Below are positions 1-10,807 of a stretch of 64,000 nt of DNA, piece after piece. The notes beneath the pieces are model-generated. The model searched no databases. It had not been told where the DNA came from and saw nothing but the letters and a program-made list of their open reading frames with translations. The stretch comes from Clytia hemisphaerica. Its lineage: Eukaryota > Cnidaria > Hydrozoa > Leptothecata > Clytiidae. The position numbers were made by a program, and so were the translations under genes. The first letter of the stretch is position 1. Each line of letters opens with the position of its first letter. The stretch is taken from assembly GCA_902728285.1 (NCBI GenBank), contig CACVBU010001205.1, positions 861,309-925,308 of the forward strand. Reading direction: 5' to 3'.

Positions 1-897
1 TATTTCAACTGCAAGAATTGTTGATGCAATAAGGAGTAAGGGATGCCCTGTTGAAAACTTCATTTTCAACTGTTATTAGCTCAGTATATCAGACGAACGA
101 TCTAATTTTCAAGTGCAAATAGCATAGAAGAAGTGAAACTTGACAAAGTGCAACCATGGGTTGTGCTGACCAAAGAACATCTCGATTTTAACACTTTCTT
201 ATTTAGTAAAAGCACTATGTTTTAGAATGGTTTTACTATTGTAAGTACCTCAAAAAGCTCTTTTTATGGATAACTCTTTAGTTCTAATTTGAGAATTAGG
301 CAGTACCTATCCCATCAACTTCCTTTGAGAAAAGGGCAATAGCATGGTTGCTTGATCAAAATTGGGGAGATAAATAAAAAAAAGGCAACCCGTAAGGGCT
401 GGGGAAACATTTTAACAAATACGAGAGAAGTAGCGAGCGCGAAAGATTTGTGTTAATTTACAGGTCCGCTATTGTGGCTAAAAGGACTAAAAGTGTGTTT
501 TGTGATGTGAAATTAGGAAAAGGTTTAGTCTGTCCATTTGCCTTTGGATCAAATTCTACTCTAATAAAGAAAAAACACATTTGTAAGTGCTTGAGAGAAA
601 GTAGCATTTTTCTTGTAAAAAGTCATTATTTAAAGGATAGTGAATGGACTATAACCACAAAAAAGTTGCCACTAGACTGACTAGAGGTGGAGCAGTTTCT
701 GACCCCATGTCACCACGCTACTGTTTGGAAGCTAAAGTGGTATATAAATACTGTGTCAAAACTGATCATTTTAGAAAACATGGGTGTAGTTTTCTAAAAA
801 TAATTTTAGCGACGCAGGCGCGATTTTCGAAATTCTCGCTTTAAAAACAGTTCGGAAAGATTTTAAAGTTACCGAAATACCGAGGTTTTAAGAGTAA
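1..897. other. no gene recognised
   Basis: I see no convincing coding exon here. Short open frames of 60-80 codons have no domain-like composition. The sequence is AT-rich with scattered A and T runs, as in the rest of the intergenic DNA. Confidence 0.5.
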
Positions 898-1055
898 TTA
901 TAGCCCTGCAATACAACTGTCAATCATTTTTAAGAAAACTGATTGGATGATTAATGTCACGTGGCCGTTCAATATTTCTCCATAGTGACCAGTTGTGATA
1001 TTGACATCATTAAAATGTCAATTACTTTTATTACTTTATTTTTGCAGGGCTATAA
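898..1055. mobile_element. short MITE with TTATAGCCCTGCA termini
   Basis: The left end reads TTATAGCCCTGCA and the right end is its exact reverse complement (TGCAGGGCTATAA). The unit is about 158 bp and has no coding capacity. This is the structure of a miniature inverted-repeat element. The family cannot be assigned because the target duplication is ambiguous (TA or TTA/TAA). Confidence 0.65.
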
Positions 1056-2251
1056 ATGGATTATTAACCTCAGAAGCCTGTCTCTCTTGCAAAATATCGA
1101 CCTCGTTCGCTCGTATTGGACCTCGCTTCGCTCGTATTTTGCCAGAGAGACCGGCTTTTCGGTTAATAATCAATAAATATCGAAATACCGAAGCATTTTT
1201 AGGCAATGTATCGTCACCAGCAGTATTTCAAATACCGGAATACGGTACTTTTTTTCTTGAAATAGCGAAATACTGGACAGAAAAAAGGCCGATACTGTGT
1301 CACCGTAAACCTTGAAACCCCCCTTTTTATTTTTTAGGTTTGAAATTTTGTGTTAAAATATGTGAATAAAGTAACAACACCCTTGTCTCATAGCCCCGGA
1401 GGAACTTTTTCCCACAGTGGAGACAAAAATTTCTACTAAAGTCCCAATAAGGATAGAAGTTGGGCTAAGTTCCCAGCGGGTCTAGGACATGTCTTAAAAG
1501 CTCAAAATGTCAACAATACATTCTTGGGGTTTACTACATTCTCGAGGCCAGGTGGTGTAGGTGCGAAAAAAAGACTGGGACGGTTTTAGTGTGGCAAAAC
1601 GGACAAAAAAATGCCCACGCGGCAATTAAGCGACTACTTTCTGTCATGAGGACCTATGGTCTTAAGTCATCTCATATATTGGGGTTTTAGCAATCGACTC
1701 GATATGGCCCAATTTGAGACAACGTGAACGTCACCATTAAGAGCTGTAATCACTCTTTAGTAACCCGATAATGGCCCTAAGGAAGACATTAGCTGGCTTA
1801 TAACTTGTGTCAATATTTTACAGGACACTCAATATCATGAGTCCACGCAGTCCCTGCAAAAGATCAAGTTAACGAGCCTTTAAGATCAAGTTAATGAGCC
1901 ATTAACCCTTTAACGACTGCGTCTTTTTATTTTTACGTGCCCAAAAGACCACGCTTTTTTAAATGACTGCTCTTAAAATACCGTGGTTTTTTAACGAGCC
2001 GTGCCAAAAAGACAGAGGACGAATATCATCTCGTCATAATCTTGTTCGAAGGTTTGCGACTGAAGGACGAAATATATCGCCAGAAAGTTTATTGGGGGTT
2101 CGCTACCATATCTAAAAATGATACGACTTGTGTACAAAACTTTTCTATACAGTCATCAGTTTTTTTGGCACGGAACACGATGACGATATACCTCAGAATC
2201 AGTAGTTTGGAGGATGTTTTCCCCACTATTTGTACCTAATAGACCTTCTGA
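1056..2251. other. intergenic, no gene seen
   Basis: No domain-like ORF is visible. The stretch near 1100-1140 has two near copies of a CTCG(C)TTCGCTCGTAT motif. Around 1860-2010 there are short repeated phrases (AGATCAAGTTAA, TTTAACGAC). Nothing suggests an exon. Confidence 0.4.
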
Positions 2252-2722
2252 TTACCCATAATTATCAAGTGTAATTTTCTTTAGAATGTGGGTAAAATGT
2301 ATGAAATGCTGTTGATGTGATTTTTTAAGGAATGAATCGTCTCGTATCTTCCTGTCCTTGATATAAGCTCCCGGGGGGGGGGGGTACTTAGGCAAATGGG
2401 TATAAGCTTCAGTGTCTATCACTTTTCTTTCGTCCCAATTCATTTCATGGTCATTCTCCCAGCAATGATCAGCTAAAATTTCGTTTTTATCTGTATCACC
2501 ATTTCGAACAGCTCTATTATGTTCTTTGTATCTGACACCGAAAGATCTCTTAGTATCTCTTAATATCATTGCGTCGTTAAGAATTTCTTTTGATATACAT
2601 TGGTAAAAAAATTGCTCCTTATTCTTAAAAATTGAACTAGTAATGGGCGAAAAAGGAAAACAAATTTTCATTGTTATCGTCAAACCATATAGAAACCACC
2701 TAGAAACCGTACGATTTTTCAA
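2252..2722 (-). pseudogene. Penelope-like retroelement remnant (GIY-YIG-end region)
   Basis: A 156-codon minus-strand open frame contains RSFGVRYKEHNRAVRNG followed by ILADHCWENDHEMNWDERKVID. This resembles the end of the GIY-YIG endonuclease region of Penelope-like retroelements, where a conserved R-x-K-E-H is followed by S/A-D/E-H-x8-H-x-x-x-W. A run of nine G residues near 2372-2381 falls in the coding part and gives a proline run, so the frame is probably damaged after it. No reverse transcriptase is seen alongside, so this is a 5'-truncated relic. Seen: the motif. Inferred: family and inactive state. Confidence 0.45.
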
Positions 2723-3029
2723 CGTTTTTTCAAAAGAGCTTTTAACCCTTTAACATCAAGACTGTAAAGTTTTCACTGGCGAATCTAAGACAATAGAGCA
2801 AGTACTTAGGAAACATGCGAAAGAAAGTTCGACATGGTCTAAAACAGCCAATGGTTTTATGAGACGACTATTTCTTAGTTATCGAAAGTATTATTTTATT
2901 AAAATTTATTTAAAGAGTGAAATGAAAAAACATTTTCAACAAGGCCAATCTCGCATCTTATTTCTACCATATGTGTAGATATGTAAACATCCTTAATCCT
3001 TACATCCGCAAACATCACGTTTTTCTTTT

Positions 3030-3240
3030 AAGAACAAACTATATAAGAACATAAGGCTTCGATGACCAAAATGTTAACAACAAGTTAAGAACATTTTAAG
3101 GCTTTGGGGACTCTAAAACATCCAGTTTCTTAGAAAAATGGGCAAAAATACTAACAAAATGGTGAAAATAAGAACATGTTAAGAAAATTTGTAGGCTTAA
3201 AACTCAAAAAGTTTAGAACATCCAAGGCTTTGGATGCTCA
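3030..3240. repeat. dispersed AT-rich repeat (AAGAACAT family), copy 1
   Basis: Contains ACATAAGGCTTCGATGACCAAA, then repeated GTTAAGAACAT and GGCTT words. The same order of words recurs at about 53,875-53,990, so this is a dispersed repeat. The ends are not sharply defined. Confidence 0.5.
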
Positions 3241-3540
3241 CGTGTACTCGTTTTTCTCAAGAAGTTAACCTTTTTCAACACATACCCTCCTGCAAAATTG
3301 GTTCTTATAAATTTGTTCTTATATAGGGGTTTGGGGCGTACAGGACTTCAAAAAACTGATAAACCGCGCAAAAATTGCTCTTTCACCGATAAACTGATCC
3401 TCAGTCAGTGACACCGACTTTTTTACTCTTCCTTTAAAAGATATGTGACTCTTGATGAGCAGGCTGCAGGCATCCCCGAAATTGTTATAAACAAACCATC
3501 AATCCCCAATCCTATGGAAACATGTTAGTGCCATCAAATT

Positions 3541-3700
3541 ATCAGCAGAGAATATCTAAGTTAATTTATCTCAAGATAATTTTATCTCTGAATGTTTATA
3601 TCTGTGTTTTTCCTCAAAAAAATTCATCCCTGTATTTCTATCTCGAGATAAATTTATCCCTGGATATTTATCTCAAGATAAATTTACCTCTGGATATTTG
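3541..3700. repeat. palindromic TTTATCTC(G/A)AGATAAA minisatellite, left arm
   Basis: About five degenerate units of roughly 22-30 bp, each with a TTTATCTCNAGATAAA-like core, separated by TGGATATT or TGAATGTT. Each unit is itself a near-perfect palindrome with a central CTCGAG or CTCAAG. Confidence 0.7.
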
Positions 3701-3844
3701 ATCGGAATCACTAATTGAAACTAATTTTCTTTGCTTAACAATTAGAGAGGAATAAATATTTTGTCTATCAGTGATTCAGACGTTTCTATTATTCCTATCT
3801 CTAAAGAAGGATGTCAAAATTAGAAGAGGGGTTTCGACATATTA

Positions 3845-5510
3845 GGGAGCGGTCATAAAGTATCTACTAGGGGGGGGTGGAGGATTCTAGGGGGGGGGGG
3901 TCGAAATTTTTTTCGAGGGTTTAGGGGGGGTTCCAAAATTTTTTTGAGGGTTTAAGGGGGGGTTCCAATTTTTTTTGGGAAACTCAAGAGAAAATGTAGG
4001 AAGTCTAATTTCATAGTTTTACGTTTGAAGATATCAAAAATTTTTCGGCCTTACGGCCGACAACTCATAATTTATCTAATGGATATATGTACATTTCATA
4101 TTGCCATTATTTGGCCATCATTGCCTTCCCCTTATTGGTTTGTAACATTAATCAAGGTGAGGGAAGTAGATTAGTGGCTCTCATAGCTCATCCGAGTGGT
4201 TTGAAAAAGTACTTCCTAAAAGAAATTTGTCAAAACAGAGTGTCTTTTAGCTAAAATGGTGGTGAAAAATATTGAAATTCAAAACGCCTTAACATTTCAA
4301 ATTACAAAAAACAAATTCCAAGTTTCTTGACTCAAAGATTCCGGGCGTTACTTTCAACCATACTGCTCTTACAGTTTAATATTTTCACTTAATAATGGGG
4401 GGCGCAAATAAGGACAAAAAATACCAGGGGCGCCAATTTCATAGTTTGCACCCAGAAAATTAAGCCAGGTCGCTACTGGGGAAAATAAGCCGTATTTTTT
4501 TCCAAATCTTACGGAAGCTCAGAGAAAACCACTTGATGATTCTTGTGTCCTGTTATACTTTAACTTAACAGGGCTAAACTATCTCTCTTACCTTATTTTG
4601 ACATAAAAAACTGTCATACAAACAAATAATACTCTTTGTCTCTTTGTACCGCATCTGTATGAATTCTTTTTCGCGTAAAAACTTTTCTAGTAGGGGGGGG
4701 GGGGGGTGCGAAAAAATATTGGGCTTATGAGGGGGGTTCGAAATTTTTTTCCAGTAGTAGGGGGAAATTTGTAAAATCGCTCGATTTTTTTAGTCAAAGC
4801 ACTTGTTATACATTTTTGGAAAGCTAAGGGGTAGGGGAATCAAAATAACTTGGGTGCCAATTTTCTTTCGGACACTTGGTGTGATTTTCGGACAAATACG
4901 ACGGTCTCAGGCAAAAATCATAGGGTGAAAAATTAATGAAAATTTTAGCTTGAGAAAACGGAAAGGTCTCAAAAAATTAAGATTAGTGATATATTGCGAG
5001 TATAGGTGATTTCAGTACCTAACTCGAGATATTGAGCTTCCGAAAGCGCAAAAACTGGACAAAACAGCTGTTTCTTGCTGAAAAACACTGAAAAACACTG
5101 TTTTTAAGGATTAATATCTCGAGTTAGGTAAAGAAATCACCTATACTCGCAATATATCACTAATCTTAATTTTTTGAGAGCTTTCCAAAAATATACAATA
5201 GGTCTCCGTTTTCTCAAGCTAAAATTTTCATTAATTTTTCACCCTATGATTTTTGTCTGAGACCGTCGTATTTGTCCGAAAATCACACCAAAGTGTCCGA
5301 AAAAAAATTGGCACCCAAGTTATTTTGCTTCCCCTACCCCTTAGCTTTCCAAAAATATATAACAAGTGCTTTGACTAAAAATGTCGCGCGACCTCAAAAA
5401 AACGAACAAATGTCCCCCTACTACAGGTTAGGGGAGGGGGTGCGAAATTTTTTTTGGATTTTTCAAAATATCCTCCACCCCCCTCTAGTAGATACTTTAT
5501 GACCGCTCCC
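3845..5510. mobile_element. 1.67-kb fold-back DNA transposon with TTA target duplication
   Basis: The left terminus GGGAGCGGTCATAAAGTATC and the right terminus GATACTTTATGACCGCTCCC are exact reverse complements, and TTA directly flanks both sides (3842-3844 and 5511-5513). A 3-bp TTA/TWA duplication is typical of PIF/Harbinger-type insertion; that assignment is inference. G-rich blocks (GGGGGGTGCGAAATTTTT) lie inside both ends. There is no transposase ORF, so the element is non-autonomous. It lies between the two minisatellite arms. Confidence 0.8.
4775..5395. repeat. long inverted repeat (about 280-310 bp arms) inside the fold-back element
   Basis: The sequence from TTTAGTCAAAGCACTTGT (about 4790) to CTAACTCGAGATATTGA (about 5035) returns as its reverse complement from TTAATATCTCGAGTTAGG (about 5110) to ACAAGTGCTTTGACTAAA (about 5380). 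The arms look roughly 90% identical by eye and enclose a loop of about 70 bp rich in AAAACACTG. Transcribed, it would form a long hairpin. Confidence 0.8.
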
Positions 5511-5513
5511 TTA

Positions 5514-6308
5514 GACCAACTTACGGATTTCTGCTAATTCGTCCGTACTGCAATCCCTGGAAAGTGGTGACTTATAAATGAAATGAATGTAATTTCCACA
5601 ACTGATGTTTTCCTTTGAGACTCTTTAACACTTTTTGGCTCTCTTATTCGATTTTTAGTATAAAAAAGGGCCTCTATTTAAGACGTAGAGTTTGAAATTT
5701 GAACATACAAAAAACGTATGTCGATACCGCAAGGTAATCGATATTAGGCAGATATCTCATTGAAAATAATCAATTGCTCATCGAAAATCATTGGCTAAAC
5801 CGCTAAATATTCAATATTCACAATTTTTTTGAACCTGATTAGCTAGATTTTAATAGATAACTGATCGATCGATTAAGATCCATTATATATCCATTTAAAA
5901 CAATGATCGATTTTATTAATTACGACTGTCGAGATATTGCATAATAATGGATAGTAACCTAGACTTGCATCACGTGGGATTTTTGGCTTGGTTTATTGAT
6001 GTTCTTAACTTTTTGTATTATAAGGGCCCCTTCTTATAAGCCTAATCGCACGATGGGTTATTTTTTCTTATTTGGCACGCCCTCAAAGAGAGCAAATAAT
6101 CATTAATTGCATCCTGTAGAGAGCAATTAATCGTTAATCACACTCTTCAATGCTGCACCAATGTCTACAAAAATGATTTTAATGTTTTTTTCTTATCGAA
6201 CATTTTTTCTGCATCGAACGTTTTAATTGCATTCGAAATTCATTTTGTGAGAAAGATTTAGAAAATTAATAAACAACAATAAAAGAAAGACACAGAGAGA
6301 AGAGAAAA
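5514..6308. other. intergenic, no gene seen
   Basis: No exon-like frame. The stretch is AT-rich, with an interval around 5730-5940 containing repeated short ATCGAT-type words. Confidence 0.4.
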
Positions 6309-6315
6309 ATATTAA

Positions 6316-6615
6316 TAGGGGGGGGTTCATGGTTGGCGGAGGAGCGGAATCGGCCCTTTTTTCGGACGGAGTGGCGGAATTTGGCGAAAATTTAGACGGA
6401 ATTACGGAAATTTGGTTCTCTGACGGAGATGGAAAATTAAACAATTTTAATGCGGAAAAACGGAATTTAGCAAAAAAAATTGCGGAATTTCGGAATTGGT
6501 AAAAGATATTCAAAATTTGCGGAATTTAAGATTTGTTCAATTTAAGACGGTTTGACGGAAATTGGAGAAAGAATTGGCGGAATTGCGGAATCGGGTACCC
6601 CCTGAAACCCCCCTC
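6316..6615. mobile_element. 300-bp element of GGCGGAAT motifs flanked by TTAA
   Basis: TTAA lies on each side (6312-6315, 6616-6619). The ends, TAGGGGGGGGTTCATGG and CCTGAAACCCCCCTC, are imperfect reverse complements. The interior repeats GGCGGAAT, GACGGAATT and GCGGAATTT many times. A TTAA target site is characteristic of piggyBac-like insertions, but the terminal sequence alone does not prove the family. Confidence 0.6.
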
Positions 6616-6784
6616 TTAATACTCTCAGTGTAATTTCTGTAATTTACTTTCCTAGCTGGGAAAAAGTAGTGAAAGCCATTGTGCGATTAGCTTGTAATCA
6701 CATAATAACTCGTACAATTCGAAAATTGCACATAAACATAAATCCCATATTGGGCATATTACACTCTGCAGTATGCGATAACTA

Positions 6785-7110
6785 ATACATATCCAGATAT
6801 AAATTTATCTCGAGATAAATATCCAGACATAAATTTATCTCGAGATAAATATCCAGACATAAATTTATCTCGAGATAAATATCCAGAGACAAATATCCAG
6901 AGATAAATTTATGTCGAGATAAATATCCAGAGATAAATTTATCCCGAGATAAATATCCCGAGATAAATATCCCGAGATAAATTTATCTCGAGATAAATAT
7001 CCAGGGATAAATTATTTTGAGGTCGTAAAACACGAATATAAACATCCAGAGATAAAATTATCTTGAGGTAAATCAATTTCCTTAAGATAACTTGAATATT
7101 ATCTGTTGAT
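6785..7110. repeat. palindromic TTTATCTCGAGATAAA minisatellite, right arm
   Basis: At least nine units of AAATTTATCTCGAGATAAATATCCAG type, about 24 bp each, some shortened to 12-16 bp. They read as the reverse complement of the array at 3541-3700. Several consecutive units are identical, which points to recent expansion. Confidence 0.75.
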
Positions 7111-7165
7111 AATATATAATGGCACTAACAGGCTTCCGATGGCCTCAATAGAGAAAACATTTGTA

Positions 7166-7312
7166 CAATGGAGTCTCTATAACTCGAGCCCGCACGGGGA
7201 ACACAAATTTGTTCGAGTTAAGGAAATTTCGAGTTATGATGTAAGGTTTATAAGGCATTGCTAACTGGAGAGACGAGAAAACTTGTTCGAGTTATAGAGG
7301 TTATCTCTACTG
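7166..7312. mobile_element. MITE with Tigger/pogo-like termini, copy 1
   Basis: Begins CAATGGAGTCTCTATAACTCGAG after a TA and ends with TATAGAGGTTATCTCTACTG, an approximate reverse complement. The internal text (GCACGGGGAACACAAATTTG, GTTCGAGTTAAGGAAATTTC, TTATAAGGCATTG) is shared with copies at about 42,593-42,776 and 45,060-45,185. The ends resemble those of Tc1/mariner-pogo derivatives. Confidence 0.6.
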
Positions 7313-7314
7313 TT

Positions 7315-8482
7315 TGATGGAGAAAATTTTGCATTTTCTAAACAATCCATACGAACACAATTTTAAACTCAAGAATTAATACCTCTGAAATTGTGTGTCT
7401 GGGAAAAAGATCTTTAAAAGGCCCCAAAAGTGTCACTGGGCTTTTGCTGGTCATATATAAACCGTTTACCCGATTATAGCTTTTACTTATAGGCTATTGT
7501 CGAACGTTTTATCTCTTTGTATCAATTTTCGTTATATCATCTTTTCACTTGGACAGCTTTGATTAGAATACAGGAGTGTTTTTTTACTCTGCAATTACTT
7601 GCAGATGTTTTACTTCTTGATTTTTTATTATTTGTGCACAACAAGTCATCAAGGATAACAGATTCTCAGAAACCGACTTATTTTCCCAGACGAAAATTTT
7701 CCCCGACGAAGTTTTCCCCGATAAGGTATTTGACTATCACCGAAAACCGATCGCTTTCGATTCTCTCACCGATAAACTAAACAAAAACAGCTCCAATCAC
7801 CGCCAACACCATAATGTTTTCCCTTCCCTGATAACCGCACGAACTGCGAAAAATTTTGGATGCTCTTAAAAAAAACGTGTAGACGATTAAAATAGTTTTT
7901 GTATTAAATACATTAAATGCATTTATCAAATCTAATAATCATTATGATGTTTTAATATAATTTTTTAATAGACAAAAAAATGATACATGTTTAAAATAGT
8001 TTATCATTTTTTTGACCGGCTGTGAGTAACAGCTTGTATTTTTTAATGACATTTTGATTTTTATTGACGCTAGGAGGTCATCACAGGAGTTTTTATGTAA
8101 TTTTTTGAAAGTTTTTTGAAAGTTTTTCTCTACGGTGATTGTTTTGTTTAACTTTCATAAATTGTTTGACTTGATTCTTAACACATTATAGAAAGGTAAA
8201 CTCTGTAGGATTGTTCTTAATTGTAGTTTGAAAAAACTTTACATAAGGAGCATACAAAATATTTGTAACCAGATCTGACTTGTGAAAACATTGTTGTTAT
8301 TTCTTTAGATAGCGATATCTTAACAAGTTAATACATGAAACTCGAGAGGACTGCAACAACATCGAACTGAAACAAAGTATCATTCAGTCAAAATAAGAGA
8401 ATCGAAGGATTCTCGGAGGAACGTGGGGCAGTTTCTCAGGCTACACTGGCACATTTTTAGCCTGAAAACACATTCAAAAGAA
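7315..8482. other. intergenic upstream of the filamin-repeat ORF
   Basis: Repeated CCCGATAA/CCGATAAACT words occur at 7690-7800. No coding exon is recognised. The last 100 bases before 8483 could hold the promoter or 5' UTR of the small gene that follows, but no clear core-promoter motif is seen. Confidence 0.35.
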
Positions 8483-8755
8483 ATGTCAACGAAAAAGAAC
8501 TCAGACTTACATTTAGACTTGCGTGAGGTGTTACGTGATGCAGACCCAAACGCAGAACTATCGTGCGTTGTACGTGACCCGAACGGACAGAATATTGATT
8601 CAGCAATCGAAATATCAAGTGCTCGAGGACGGAATGTGAAATTTTTCCCGAAACTGACTGGCAAACACAGCGTTTATTTGTATTATGATACAGATTTGGT
8701 TCCTGGGTCACCTTTTATCATTGAGGTATTGCAAAAACCGAAATTGATAAAATGA
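8483..8755 (+). CDS. small protein with a single filamin-type repeat
   Basis: A 90-codon frame opens with MSTKKNSDLHLDL and stops at TGA. Residues from about 28 to 83 carry the filamin/ABP280 repeat pattern: VRDPNGQNID, then VKFFPKLTGKHSVYLYY, then VPGSPFIIEV. The last two match the family signature of F-x-P-x-x-x-G-x-H-x-V-x-V and V-x-G-S-P-F-x-V. Filamin repeats are Ig-like beta sandwiches found in filamins and in TRIM/NHL proteins, usually in arrays or beside other domains, so a lone repeat is unusual. The start chosen is the first ATG just before the domain; an upstream in-frame codon would extend the frame to about 8423. It could be one exon of a longer gene, a processed fragment, or a real small gene. 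No intron borders are needed to read it. Confidence 0.5.
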   Translation: MSTKKNSDLHLDLREVLRDADPNAELSCVVRDPNGQNIDSAIEISSARGRNVKFFPKLTGKHSVYLYYDTDLVPGSPFIIEVLQKPKLIK

Positions 8756-8900
8756 GTTTGATTGTGGTATATGGACTTGTATGGATTCGGTTATTTGTGG
8801 TGGAGGTCCAATTGTATATTTTAATTGTTAACCCTTTATATTTTTTTCATTATTTAAAATCATATTTTTTTCTTGGCTAAAAATGAAACAGTGAAGTCTA

Positions 8901-9251
8901 CACTCTTTTTTTATAAGAATACACTTTATAAGAATGTCCATGATGAAGATGGCCAAAAAACTAAGAATATGCTAAGAATATCACCATCATGGAATTTTGC
9001 TACTGAAGCTAAGAATGCCATTTTAAGAGCATTTTCAATTATAAATTATCAATTATCCCCAAGTTAGGCTCACTCCTTTTACAAAAGTGCCATTTTATGC
9101 TCGAGACGTAGGTACTAAATGTTAAATCTAGTATGAATTAGGATCCTAACCTAAGAATGTGCTGTAAGAATATTTTAGGATGATTTTCCCAAAAATGTTA
9201 AGAATAGCCATGATGAAATGGATTTACACCATTCTTATAAAAAAAAGCGTG
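8901..9251. mobile_element. TA-flanked MITE with CACKCTTTTTTTATAAGAAT ends, copy 1
   Basis: A TA precedes CACTCTTTTTTTATAAGAAT, and the right end is ATTCTTATAAAAAAAAGCGTG followed by TA. The TA duplication suggests a Tc1/mariner-like mobiliser. The interior shares phrases (GGATCCTAA, TTTAAGAGCATTTTCAATTA) with the copy at 26,033-26,372 in opposite orientation. Confidence 0.75.
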
Positions 9252-9254
9252 TAT

Positions 9255-10178
9255 TCCAATTCCAAATATTGAAAATAATGCCTTGTTGGAAAGATCATTT
9301 TAAGTAGATGCGTTTAAGGGTTTAAGATTATCAAAAAATTCTAAATCGAGGATGAAAAATGAAGAAGAAGAAAATGAAGATTTCTACTAGACCGAAATCC
9401 TTGATGAATTTATACTTTTCCGAAACTTTGAACTCCGCCGATTTCAAATACGTATTCAGAAATTTCATATCATTCTAGAAACAGCACTTACAGCCATACA
9501 AAAAAGGCTAAAAATGACCACAAATGGTTTAAATCCCACTTTGGATGGCCTTTGAAGTAAAATGTCTCCCTAACTCGGAAAATTTTCTCCTCTTTCCCTT
9601 TCTGTTATGTTCCAAAACAATCTCTTGTAATACTTTTAGATAAAAACCAAAGTAATACTTTACTGCAAAGTGGATAAAGCTTTATTTAAATATTTTCGAA
9701 AACAGGGCTTGAAATAGTTGTTTACAGTAAAAGTTAGCAATAATTGGACCCACGTAGACTCCCACAGTTACAAATTTATTTTATAATTACCAGTAAATTA
9801 TTGCTGAGTGTTAGGTCTTCTTGTTTTTGCCATTAGGGCACTTTCGCCCTCAACTTATTCATATCATATTATTTAAGATGAAGGCTATTTTACCCAGACT
9901 TCGTACATAATTTTTCATATAAAAATAAGAGTGCAAATTTTCATGATCAACCATTTTTATTGTTTTTCCTACTACTGTAATGTCTGTAACCAAATAAAAT
10001 TTTCTTTTCTTATTTATTGAAAGCTTGTATATTATACATTATATAAAAATAACATTTTGTTAAAAAATCGAAAAAGATACTTGGAGACGAAAGCCCGATC
10101 TGAGGTCACTTTCTTGACAAGTTAAGTATTACCCCCAGACAATACACCTTTTCGACCGTAGTTGCGCGGTCAGGTGCG
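9255..10178. other. intergenic, no gene seen
   Basis: No recognisable exon or repeat boundary. AT-rich throughout. Confidence 0.35.
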
Positions 10179-10720
10179 TGCCACCATAATATAAGAAAGC
10201 CGCGGCTGGAATGATGACGCTATTGTTTTTGTCGTAAATGGATGTTCTATCTGTATCTTCGTGGTTTATAAGAACTAAGTCGAAGATAACAAAATCCTTA
10301 ACCTTAAAAGTGTTCATAATATTCAATTGAAGAACAATTACTTCTCAAGTCTCAACTTTTTCTAACTATCCTCTCTTATTACCTTATTTGAAGTATATTT
10401 TTATAGATTCCAAATAAATTTTATAAATTTAAGACCAAATAACACACATTTTATTAAAAGAACTAATTTTCAAATGTTAAACTTTGAATATTTGATGTCA
10501 TCTCAATACTGTTACTTTGATGTTATGAATGCGTGAATTATCAAGAGATTTGCGTTTATGAGCAAAATTACGTCTAACGAGGGAGTTTGTTAAAAGTCAA
10601 ATTAAATTGACAATGGAAATTGTCACTGAACCATAAAAAATTCGTTCTTACGACATAGATAGAACAACAGAAATTCAGCTGTACTCATTCCAGCCGCGGC
10701 TTTCTTATATTATGGTGCCA
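10179..10720. repeat. inverted repeat pair preceding the LINE fragment
   Basis: GTGCCACCATAATATAAGAAAGCCGCGGCTGGAATG-type sequence at 10,179-10,213 returns as its reverse complement at 10,687-10,720. The arms are about 34 bp and nearly exact, 470 bp apart. Together they may be the termini of a short element just upstream of the LINE ORF1 relic. Confidence 0.6.
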
Positions 10721-10807
10721 CTTATTTAAGTTACCACCCTAAACTCGGTCCGATCCTTTTTTTTTACTTTTTTTTTACTTTTCGTTTTTTCCAAAAACGC
10801 TAATACA

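Larger units (their letters stand above)
3523..7130. repeat. large inverted arrangement with palindromic minisatellite arms
   Basis: The left boundary reads TGTTAGTGCC and the right boundary GGCACTAACA. Inward from both ends come matching inverted segments (AAGATAATTTTATCTCTG and its complement), then arrays of a TTTATCTCGAGATAAATATCC-like palindromic unit. The two arms are therefore inverted copies 3.6 kb apart. They could be the termini of one large element into which the fold-back at 3845-5510 inserted, or two separate copies of one short element in opposite orientation. Confidence 0.5.
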
